A DNA stretch of 54,114 bases from Collinsella aerofaciens (GTDB lineage: Bacteria > Actinomycetota > Coriobacteriia > Coriobacteriales > Coriobacteriaceae): assembly GCF_015670745.1 (NCBI RefSeq), contig NZ_JADPCH010000016.1, positions 1 to 54,114 on the forward strand. Direction: 5' to 3'. Each line of letters begins with the position of its first letter. The first letter of the stretch is position 1. The notes beneath the pieces are model-generated. The model made no database searches and was not told the origin of the DNA. It saw only the letters and a list, made by a program, of their open reading frames with translations. Positions 1-6,737 of this stretch are shown here, one piece after another. A program made the position numbers and the translations under genes.

Positions 1-31
1 TTGGAACACGAGGAGGCGCCAGGTTAAACTG

Positions 32-70
32 AAGGGACTGACCCCGGAGGAGTTCCGGAGCCAGTCCCTT
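32..70. repeat. Extragenic hairpin downstream of trmB
   Basis: Outer arms AAGGGACTG (32-40) and CAGTCCCTT (62-70) pair perfectly. An inner stem CCGGA/TCCGG (44-48 and 54-58) closes a 5-base loop. It lies just past the stop codon of the minus-strand trmB-like gene but has no adjacent T-run on either strand, so it is not a clean intrinsic terminator. The AGGGACTG core recurs in the palindrome at 39965-40033, and a similar AGGGACAG lies in the one at 9264-9300, which suggests a dispersed extragenic palindrome family. Confidence 0.6.
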
Positions 71-82
71 GCGGCGTAGCTT

Positions 83-949
83 TTATTTAAGCCGTCCAAG
101 TTTTGGGGTGCAGTTCACTTGCGGCAGGCGCTTCTTGCCTTTGCGGGCGCGGTTTCTAAAGTTCTCGACGGCCTCTTCCATGCCCAGAGGTACATAGGTG
201 AGCTCATCGAGGTTGTCGGGCAGGTAGCGGGCAAGGCTTTGCTCCTGCACGCGGCCCGCCGCGAGCTGTTCATCGCTGGGCTGCGCGCCGGGTGTGGCGC
301 AAATGCCATAGACGGTGGCGCCCATCTCGCGCGTGCGGCACTCGTACTCGGTCTCGGGGTGCTCGGGATGGTCGCGGCGGACGTCGTCACTTACCCAAAG
401 CGTGTCGTAGCCTGCCGCGGCAAACTGTCCCAGGGCGTAATCGCGCAACGGCTTGCTGTCAGTGCGCAGCGTGACGGTAGCGCCGGCTGAAAAGAGCGGG
501 CGGTAGAGCATCAGATGGTCGACATGGACGAGTCGTTTTTTGGCGTACTTAGCCTTGGGATGCGGCGTGGGAAAGTTGATGGTGATGGCATCGAGCTCGC
601 CTGTGGCAAACGCCTGCGGCAGCGATGCAGCGCCTCGGGGCAGGACGAGTGCGTTGGTCAGTTCCTGTTCGCAGATTTTCTGCGCGGCATAGGCGATGCA
701 GATGGGCTCCTGGTCCATGCCGATAAAGAGGGTGTCGGGCTCGCGGTGGGCGCGCTCGACCAGATAGGTTCCCTTGCCACAGCCAAGATCCAAGTGAAGG
801 CGTTCGAAAGGCTTGCTGCCTGCGGGAGCACAGGCCTTTCGCCAATCTCCGGCATAGGCCTCGGGGTTCGTCTCAATCGCATCGGCGTAGCGCTCCAGGC
901 GCTCCTCGAGCACAAAGTTCTTAGGCGTGCGAACGTGGACGGCTCCCAT
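83..949 (-). CDS. trmB: tRNA (guanine-N7)-methyltransferase-like protein (TrmB family)
   Basis: A 288-aa SAM-dependent methyltransferase of the TrmB type, which in the family forms m7G46 in tRNA. The SAM-binding motif is LDLGCGKG (residues 53-60). The family signature region is at 125-139 (NFPTPHPKAKYAKKR), followed by RLVH and an LRTDS motif. The usual signature is NFPDPWPKKRHHKRR, so the conserved Asp is Thr128 and the Trp is His130 here. The protein also has about 70 extra C-terminal residues with a basic tail; typical TrmB is about 210-240 aa. The ATG at 949 is preceded by AAGGAG with 4-base spacing. The fold assignment is secure. Because of the altered motif, m7G46 activity is only probable, and another tRNA or RNA substrate is possible. 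Confidence 0.8.
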   Translation of the reverse strand: MGAVHVRTPKNFVLEERLERYADAIETNPEAYAGDWRKACAPAGSKPFERLHLDLGCGKGTYLVERAHREPDTLFIGMDQEPICIAYAAQKICEQELTNALVLPRGAASLPQAFATGELDAITINFPTPHPKAKYAKKRLVHVDHLMLYRPLFSAGATVTLRTDSKPLRDYALGQFAAAGYDTLWVSDDVRRDHPEHPETEYECRTREMGATVYGICATPGAQPSDEQLAAGRVQEQSLARYLPDNLDELTYVPLGMEEAVENFRNRARKGKKRLPQVNCTPKLGRLK

Positions 950-1067
950 AAGGCTCCTTGGTCATAAGTATGGAACGCATAGCTGCGCGTTCCGTCAATG
1001 GGTTGAAAAAGGGTGGGTATAGCTTGCCCGAAAGATGCGATGCGGCTCGGCGGCGAGTCGTCGATGC

Positions 1068-1940
1068 CTACAGGCGCTTGAGGATCACATAACGGTTGAG
1101 CTCGCCGCTGCGACCGTCGGCATGGAAGCGCTCAAGCTCGCGCACGGGGACCTCGCCGCTCTTGTAGAACGTACGGACGCCGCGCACCAGGTCGGTGATC
1201 TGCTGATCGTCAAAGTGGTGGCAATAGCGGTAAGCATGGCGGTCGTTTTGCCAGCCGATGAGGTGGTCGCCGGCTTCAAACTGCGCGGAATCGTAACCCT
1301 CAAACGGCGGGGTGAGCTCGGCGCGGGCCTCGGCGCGAACGGCCTTGCGCGCCATGCGCTCGTCGTTCATAAACTCCCAAAAGCTGATGGCGATGATGCC
1401 GCCTGGGCGCGTCTGGCGCACCAGGGCGTCGAGCACGCGTACGCGGTACTCGCACGATGGCACGTGGTGCATAAAGCCAAAGCAGACCGAGATGTCGGCG
1501 AGCGGGGCATCGAAAAGCACGTCGGGCGTCTCGGCGGGGTTGAGCCTCATGAGGGCGTCGAGCACATCGAGTTCCTGGAAGTGCAGGTTGGGAATGCGCA
1601 GGGCGTGGCCATGTGCATCGATAGCCAAATCTTGACACGAGTCGACACCATAGAACTCAAACGGGCAACTGGCATCTGCCGAGGGGTTTGCGCCGTCGAC
1701 GCCCTTGGCGGCGAGTGCGCCGCCGGCGGCAAAGTTCTCGAATCGCATATTGCCGCAGGCAAGATCGAAGACGCGGACGGGATGCTCGATCGTGGCGACG
1801 TCGAGCTGTTCGAGCGCAATGTCCATGGTGCGCACCCAGCCGGGCCACGGGGCCTGGCGCGTATCGGAAAAGGAGGCGGAGTGCTCGCGATAGAACGTAT
1901 TGTTGAGCTGGATGAGCGATGAGGCGAAATCGCGGTTCAC
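1068..1940 (-). CDS. Trm9/ALKBH8-like class I SAM methyltransferase
   Basis: A 290-aa class I methyltransferase. The start is taken as the GTG at 1940 because GGAGGGAG (1950-1957) lies 9 bases upstream; a longer frame reaches 2075 without such a site. Near the N-terminus is FSDTRQAPWP (24-33), closely resembling the SxTRxxPWP signature of eukaryotic Trm9/ALKBH8 tRNA wobble-uridine carboxymethyl methyltransferases. SAM motif I follows (DLACGN, 59-64). A His-His pair (158-159) sits at the position of the Trm9 HH motif, followed by an RxxVLxxLxxxxRPGG stretch, and the C-terminal part contains a YRYCHHF motif. Trm9 converts cm5U34 to mcm5U34, and a bacterial Elp3 (the cm5U-forming activity) is encoded 2 kb away. 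The Trm9-like reading comes from recalled family motifs, so a different small substrate cannot be excluded. No Trm112 partner is visible. Confidence 0.7.
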   Translation of the reverse strand: MNRDFASSLIQLNNTFYREHSASFSDTRQAPWPGWVRTMDIALEQLDVATIEHPVRVFDLACGNMRFENFAAGGALAAKGVDGANPSADASCPFEFYGVDSCQDLAIDAHGHALRIPNLHFQELDVLDALMRLNPAETPDVLFDAPLADISVCFGFMHHVPSCEYRVRVLDALVRQTRPGGIIAISFWEFMNDERMARKAVRAEARAELTPPFEGYDSAQFEAGDHLIGWQNDRHAYRYCHHFDDQQITDLVRGVRTFYKSGEVPVRELERFHADGRSGELNRYVILKRL

Positions 1941-2060
1941 GGCGCGGGACTCCCTCCGTTGGCGGTGCGGAATAAACAGTACGACCATACTACCGTTAAC
2001 GCCGCAACGGGGACAACCGAGCCGTGGGTCATTGCTTTGTTTGGACACATTTCCGCAGCT

Positions 2061-2089
2061 CATATGTGCCCGCAACCGCCGGTTGTCAA
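2061..2089 (-). promoter_or_regulatory. Candidate promoter for the Trm9-like gene
   Basis: On the minus strand a perfect TTGACA (-35, plus-strand 2084-2089) is followed after 17 bases by CATATG (2061-2066) as a weak -10. It would give a leader of about 115 bases before the GTG at 1940. It lies in the divergent intergenic region shared with the XRE regulator gene. Confidence 0.35.
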
Positions 2090-2208
2090 AAATCTCACTA
2101 GAATAGGTGGCATGCTTTTGGCGGTGGCGGATAGATTTTTAACTGTGCAAGGCGCCTTAAGAACAAAAAACGGTCCGGCGGCACGGCTGGCATCACATAG
2201 GAGGAACC

Positions 2209-2931
2209 ATGAATGTAGAAACTGCGCAGCGGCTCGCCGACCTTCGTCGCAGCAAGGGTTTTAGCCAAGAAGGGCTGGCGCGAAAGCTGGGGCTGTCGCG
2301 CCAGGCAGTCAGTAAATGGGAGCGCGCGGAGAGCTCGCCCGATACCGAGAACCTAATCTCGCTCGCCAAACTCTATGGCGTGAGCCTGGACGAGCTGCTC
2401 AATCCGAGCGACGAGATCGAGGACGATATCGAGTTTGAGAACGAGGACCGCGCCCGTCAGCGCGAGGCCGAGGCGGCAGAGCGTGCTCGCACCCATGAGG
2501 CGGCGGCGCGCGCTACCGAGGCGGCAACGCAGGCGAGTGATGCTGCGGCCAAGGCGGCACAAGCGGCAAGCTGGAGTGCGCAGGCCGCCAATGCCGCTAC
2601 GGCGCAGGCGACGAGTGGCACCGCGGTTGGCTCGACTCCGGTGAAGGGCCCGTTCCAGTCGTTCCCGTATTGGGCCGTGTGTTGGCTACTGTTCTTTTTG
2701 CTGATGTTCCTGTTTGGTGCCGGTCCCTTTGCCGCGCTGATCTTCTTTACGATCCCCATCTATCACTGGGTGGCGCGTGCGCTCGATGGCGATTGGGCGC
2801 GCGGGGATATCCAGGTTGGTCCGGCGCCGGCGGTCGCTAGGACTAAGGGGGAGGACGTTTTCACAGCGGTTGACGCTGACATGGCTGCCGCGACCACCGC
2901 TGAGTCGAGTGCCAAAGAAGGTGATGAATGA
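2209..2931 (+). CDS. Membrane-anchored XRE-family transcriptional regulator
   Basis: A 240-aa protein with an N-terminal helix-turn-helix of the XRE/Cro type (residues about 6-62; GLSRQAVSKWERAES is the recognition region). An acidic then alanine- and arginine-rich coiled linker follows (about 70-140). A hydrophobic segment (about 150-190) probably forms two membrane helices, and the tail is acidic and cytoplasmic. The ATG at 2209 has GGAGGA upstream. The stop codon overlaps the start of the next gene, an exported DUF4097 protein, so the two are translationally coupled. The arrangement suggests a DNA-binding protein tethered to the membrane that senses envelope state, perhaps through its partner. 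The DNA target is not known. Confidence 0.8.
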   Translation: MNVETAQRLADLRRSKGFSQEGLARKLGLSRQAVSKWERAESSPDTENLISLAKLYGVSLDELLNPSDEIEDDIEFENEDRARQREAEAAERARTHEAAARATEAATQASDAAAKAAQAASWSAQAANAATAQATSGTAVGSTPVKGPFQSFPYWAVCWLLFFLLMFLFGAGPFAALIFFTIPIYHWVARALDGDWARGDIQVGPAPAVARTKGEDVFTAVDADMAAATTAESSAKEGDE

Positions 2932-3827
2932 TGAAGCTCTCGCATGAGTCTAAGAGGCGCTTGGGCGTTGGCATCGGAGCGTTTGCGCTCATCATCGGGC
3001 TTGTCTTTGGCATTTCGCGGACTTTGATTCATTTTGATGGCCCGTGGGATCTCGACGATGTTGTATCCGGCTTCTCTGGTATGGACGATGCGGTTGACGA
3101 GGACGATCTTTTGGATGGCGGTAACTATTCCGCTCAGCCTCAGCAGCTTTCGAGCGAAACCTTTGATGCCGACGCGTTCACATCGCTTGACTTGGACGTG
3201 ACGTCGGGCACGGTCGAGGTCAAACACGTCTCCAGCGGGCCAGTGCGCGTAATTGAAAGCGGTCGCGTGGCAACGGGGACCGTTGCCTTCGATGCGGCAA
3301 CCCAGAACCTGGCCGAAATCAAGGGCTCTACGCTCAAGATTCGCCAGTTCGATTGCGATGACGAGCGCGCCATTGACCGCACGGTTACCGTCGAACTGCC
3401 GCGCGAAGTTGCCGATAACATGGTGGGCATTACAGCGAATGTAGGATCGGGTGACCTGACGGTCGCGGGTATTGCGTGTCATGACCTTAACCTGACTTTG
3501 GACTCTGGAGACGTTGAGTTTACGGGCACCGTGACCGATACCCTGAATGCCGAGGTCGGTTCGGGCGATGTGACGTTCGAGCTCTACCAGGCCCCCGCGA
3601 AGTCGATGGACGTGAGTGTGGGCTCGGGCGATGTGGAGATGACGGTTCCGAACTCGACGGGCTTTAAGGCGAGCCTCACCTTGGGCAGCGGCGACTTTGA
3701 GAGCGATTTCCTTCCGCTTGGCTACGACGGCGAGACCATTTTGAATCTTGAATTCGATAACGGCGATAAGTCTGCTACGTATCGTTTTGAGGTCGGTTCG
3801 GGCGACATGTCGTTTGATCCGGAGTGA
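2928..3827 (+). CDS. DUF4097-family beta-repeat protein, membrane anchored
   Basis: A 299-aa protein with one N-terminal membrane segment (residues about 13-30) and an acidic linker. A long region of short beta repeats follows, carrying recurring GSGD motifs spaced roughly every 20-25 residues (VGSGDLTV, VGSGDVTF, VGSGDVEM, LGSGDFES, VGSGDMSF). This is typical of DUF4097, a putative adhesin-like beta-solenoid of unknown function. It starts at ATG 2928 (or the adjacent ATG 2931), overlapping the stop of the XRE regulator. Such proteins are often paired with small XRE/PadR regulators and may act as the extracytoplasmic sensor of the pair; that role is inference. Confidence 0.8.
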   Translation: MMKLSHESKRRLGVGIGAFALIIGLVFGISRTLIHFDGPWDLDDVVSGFSGMDDAVDEDDLLDGGNYSAQPQQLSSETFDADAFTSLDLDVTSGTVEVKHVSSGPVRVIESGRVATGTVAFDAATQNLAEIKGSTLKIRQFDCDDERAIDRTVTVELPREVADNMVGITANVGSGDLTVAGIACHDLNLTLDSGDVEFTGTVTDTLNAEVGSGDVTFELYQAPAKSMDVSVGSGDVEMTVPNSTGFKASLTLGSGDFESDFLPLGYDGETILNLEFDNGDKSATYRFEVGSGDMSFDPE

Positions 3828-3874
3828 CATGCGGTTTTCGGAGATCGGTACATATAGGCATGCTCTTTGATGGA

Positions 3875-3908
3875 GGCGCCGGAGCCGTGACGGGCTCCGG
3901 CGCCTTTG
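3875..3908 (+). terminator. Intrinsic terminator after the XRE/DUF4097 operon
   Basis: A 12-bp perfect stem, GGCGCCGGAGCC (3875-3886) with GGCTCCGGCGCC (3893-3904), is followed by TTTGCCTTT. It separates the DUF4097 gene from elp3. Confidence 0.75.
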
Positions 3909-3924
3909 CCTTTACAATGGGGGC

Positions 3925-5832
3925 ATGGAACAGATTATCTTGAACATACTCGAGGCTCTGCGTCGCGGCGAGACCGTGGATGACAAAGCGCTCGTCAAAC
4001 TGATACATGCCGAGGCGCGCCGCGAGGGTGCCGACAAACGCGATTTGGCCAAGCGCCGTCTGCTGCCGTTCTACCAGCGGGTTAAACGTGAGGAGCCGGC
4101 TCGTTGGGCTGGATGGAATGTCGATGCGGAGCTGGAGCGTCAACTGCTGCAGGTGCTACGCATGAAGCCGCGCCGAACGGCTTCGGGCGTGGCGACCATT
4201 ACCGTCATCACCAAGCCCTGGCCGTGCTCGGGCGATTGCCTGTTTTGCCCCAACGACCTGCGCATGCCTAAAAGCTATCTGCACGCCGAGCCGGCATGCG
4301 CCCGTGCGGAGCAAAACTGCTTCGACCCGTATCTGCAGGTGAGCGCTCGCCTGACCGCGCTTTCGCAGATGGGGCATGCAACCGACAAGATCGAGCTTAT
4401 CGTTCTTGGCGGTACCTGGAGCGACTATCCGCAAGGGTACCAGGCATGGTTTATGTCGGAGCTCTTCCGTGCACTCAATGATGATGCGGTGGCGGGCGTG
4501 GCGGCAAATCCCATGTTGGCGCGTCCGGGCATCAGTCGTGCCGAGGCGGGGCGCCTGCTCGACGATGCGCCCGCCGATGCCCTGCCGCCGGTGGTGGCGG
4601 GGCGTCGCGAGCGCTACCGGGCTGCCGGCATTGCGACAGACGAGGCCGAGCTCGCGAGCGGTGTTGCAGGAGAGCAGGAGCGCGTGGATGTTGCTGTGGG
4701 CGGCTACAACCGTGCGGTGCGTCGTCTGTACGGCCCTGGCACGCCGTGGGGCGAGGTTGCCGAGTGGCAGGCGGCAACGATGGAGGAACTTGAGCATCAG
4801 CAGCGCATCAACGAGACGGCGAAGCATCGCGTAGTGGGGCTCGTTATCGAGACACGCCCCGATGCCGTAACGCCGCAGGCCCTCACACTTATCCGTCGCT
4901 TGGGCTGCACCAAGATTCAGATGGGTATTCAGAGTCTTGACCAGCATCTACTCGATATCAACGAGCGCCGCATTTCGGTGGCGCAGATCGAGCGGGCGTT
5001 TTCGCTCGCGCGCCTGTTTGGCTTTAAGATCCACGCGCACTTTATGCTCAACTTGCTGGGCGCCACGCCTGATGGGGACAAGCGCGACTACGAGCGCTTT
5101 ATGACCGAGGGCGCCTTTATGCCCGACGAGGTCAAGGTCTACCCGTGCGCGCTCATCGAGGGCTCGCGTCTGGTGGGCTGTTACGAGCGTGGCGAGTGGC
5201 GCCCCTATACCGAGGACGAGCTGCTCGATGTGTTGGCCGACGACATCGTGGTGACGCCGGCGTTCTGCCGCATCAGCCGCATGATCCGCGACTTTAGCTC
5301 CGATGACATCATGGTGGGCAACAAGAAACCCAACCTGCGCCAGCTCGTTGAGAACCGCCTGGCTGCTCGGGGTGACGGTGCGACGGTGCGTGAGATTCGC
5401 TATCGCGAGATCAGCACGGCGGGCGCCGACCTGGACGAGTTGACCCTTGACGAGGAAGTGGCGTACGAGACGCCGGTGACGCACGAGCGCTTTTTGCAGT
5501 GGGTGACACCGCAGGGCAAAATCGCGGGCTTTTTGCGCCTGTCGCTGCCCGACCGCGCGTTTGTTGCCGCGCATGCGGACGAGTTGCCGACGGTGTCGGA
5601 CGAGGCGATGATTCGCGAGGTTCACGTGTATGGCATGGCGGCGCGCGTGGGCGATCAAGGCCAGGCGGCGCAGCATCACGGGTTGGGGCGTTTGCTCGTA
5701 GAGCGTGCGTGCGAGATTGCCCGGGATGCGGGTTATGCGCGTATCAACGTGATTAGCGCGATTGGCACACGTGAGTACTATCGTCATCTTGGATTTTATG
5801 ACCATGGCCTTTATCTGCAAAAGGAGCTCTAG
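3925..5832 (+). CDS. elp3: Bacterial Elp3: radical SAM / GNAT tRNA U34 modification enzyme
   Basis: A 635-aa protein with full Elp3 architecture. The N-terminal tRNA-binding region is followed by a radical SAM domain with CX3CX2C at Cys101, Cys105 and Cys108 (inside KPWPCSGDCLFCPND) and the downstream LGGTWSDYP and TRPD motifs. The C-terminal GNAT acetyltransferase domain (about 490-635) includes a glycine-rich acetyl-CoA loop near the end and the terminal YYRHLGFYDHGLYLQK motif. Elp3 uses acetyl-CoA and a SAM radical to install a carboxymethyl-type group at C5 of wobble uridine. In eukaryotes it needs Elongator partners; bacterial and archaeal Elp3 act alone. The start ATG 3925 lies shortly after a terminator. 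The next gene begins on the base after the stop codon, so the two form an operon. Identity is secure; the final nucleoside depends on partners such as the Trm9-like enzyme at 1068-1940. Confidence 0.92.
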   Translation: MEQIILNILEALRRGETVDDKALVKLIHAEARREGADKRDLAKRRLLPFYQRVKREEPARWAGWNVDAELERQLLQVLRMKPRRTASGVATITVITKPWPCSGDCLFCPNDLRMPKSYLHAEPACARAEQNCFDPYLQVSARLTALSQMGHATDKIELIVLGGTWSDYPQGYQAWFMSELFRALNDDAVAGVAANPMLARPGISRAEAGRLLDDAPADALPPVVAGRRERYRAAGIATDEAELASGVAGEQERVDVAVGGYNRAVRRLYGPGTPWGEVAEWQAATMEELEHQQRINETAKHRVVGLVIETRPDAVTPQALTLIRRLGCTKIQMGIQSLDQHLLDINERRISVAQIERAFSLARLFGFKIHAHFMLNLLGATPDGDKRDYERFMTEGAFMPDEVKVYPCALIEGSRLVGCYERGEWRPYTEDELLDVLADDIVVTPAFCRISRMIRDFSSDDIMVGNKKPNLRQLVENRLAARGDGATVREIRYREISTAGADLDELTLDEEVAYETPVTHERFLQWVTPQGKIAGFLRLSLPDRAFVAAHADELPTVSDEAMIREVHVYGMAARVGDQGQAAQHHGLGRLLVERACEIARDAGYARINVISAIGTREYYRHLGFYDHGLYLQKEL

Positions 5833-6711
5833 ATGAACAAGCCGAGTGTTTCTGCCGGCGTCGTTGCCGGCGTTGCTCTGGGGGCCGCGGCGCTTGGCGC
5901 GGCCGCTGTCGCTGTCCGTGCTGCCTGTCTGCAGGTTGCGCGAACCCGCAATGGGTTGGCGCGTGTGAAACGCGTGCACGATGAGGGCGGCGACGAAGTC
6001 CGTGTATTGGTGCAGGGCGGCGTTTACCAAAGCGCAAGCTACGTTGGCGAGCGTTGGGCGGAGCCCGTCTTTGCGTACTATCGCGCGTTTGACGACGTGT
6101 TTGAGGCTGAGGACGCAATGCGTGATGCTTACGGGCATGGTATCGACCGTATGCTCATGCTGGGCGGCGGCGGGTTTGCCTATCCCAAGTTTGCACTGAT
6201 GTCGCACGAGAGCTTGCGCATGGACGTCGTTGAGTACGATGCCGAGATTACGCGCCTGGCGCGCCGTTGGTTCTACCTGGACGAGCTGGAGCGCACGGTG
6301 GGCGATCGCCTGCGAGTGATTACCGCTGAGGCTCGCTCGTATCTGGGCGTGACGAGCGTGGGTCATCGTCGCTACGACGTGGTCGTGAGCGATTGCTTTG
6401 GCGGTGCCGAGCCCGTACGCGAGCTGGCGACGGTTGAGGCGTTGCGTTTAGTGCGAGGCAGCCTAAATGCCGGTGGTGTCTACGTTGCCAATATCGTGAG
6501 CGCAAACGAGGGGAGCGATGTGACGTTCCTGCGCGACTGCGCCGCCACGGCACTCGAGGTGTTCGCCCACGCCTGGGTGGTCCCATGTGGCGATACGGAG
6601 TTCGGCGGCGAGGAAAACTACCTGCTCATCGCCAGCGACGTCGACTATGCCTTTGCCGAAGCCGTGCCCTTCGACACCGACTTTCTCGGCACCGTCCTTC
6701 ACGACAAGTAA
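5833..6711 (+). CDS. Spermidine synthase-like methyltransferase-fold protein
   Basis: A 292-aa protein with an N-terminal alanine/valine-rich membrane helix (residues about 7-29) and a Rossmann domain of the polyamine synthase family. GVYQSASYVG begins the domain, LMLGGGGFAYPK is the nucleotide-binding loop, and VVEYDAEITRLARRWF is the acidic-loop region. VVVSDCFGGAEP replaces the catalytic DxxDP-type region of true spermidine synthases. The missing canonical residues and the membrane anchor argue against authentic SpeE activity. Many actinobacteria carry similar fused or anchored synthase-like proteins of unknown role. It begins on the base after elp3 ends and is probably cotranscribed. Confidence 0.7.
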   Translation: MNKPSVSAGVVAGVALGAAALGAAAVAVRAACLQVARTRNGLARVKRVHDEGGDEVRVLVQGGVYQSASYVGERWAEPVFAYYRAFDDVFEAEDAMRDAYGHGIDRMLMLGGGGFAYPKFALMSHESLRMDVVEYDAEITRLARRWFYLDELERTVGDRLRVITAEARSYLGVTSVGHRRYDVVVSDCFGGAEPVRELATVEALRLVRGSLNAGGVYVANIVSANEGSDVTFLRDCAATALEVFAHAWVVPCGDTEFGGEENYLLIASDVDYAFAEAVPFDTDFLGTVLHDK

Positions 6712-6737
6712 GTCTCCCCGTCCCAAAAAGATTGGTC

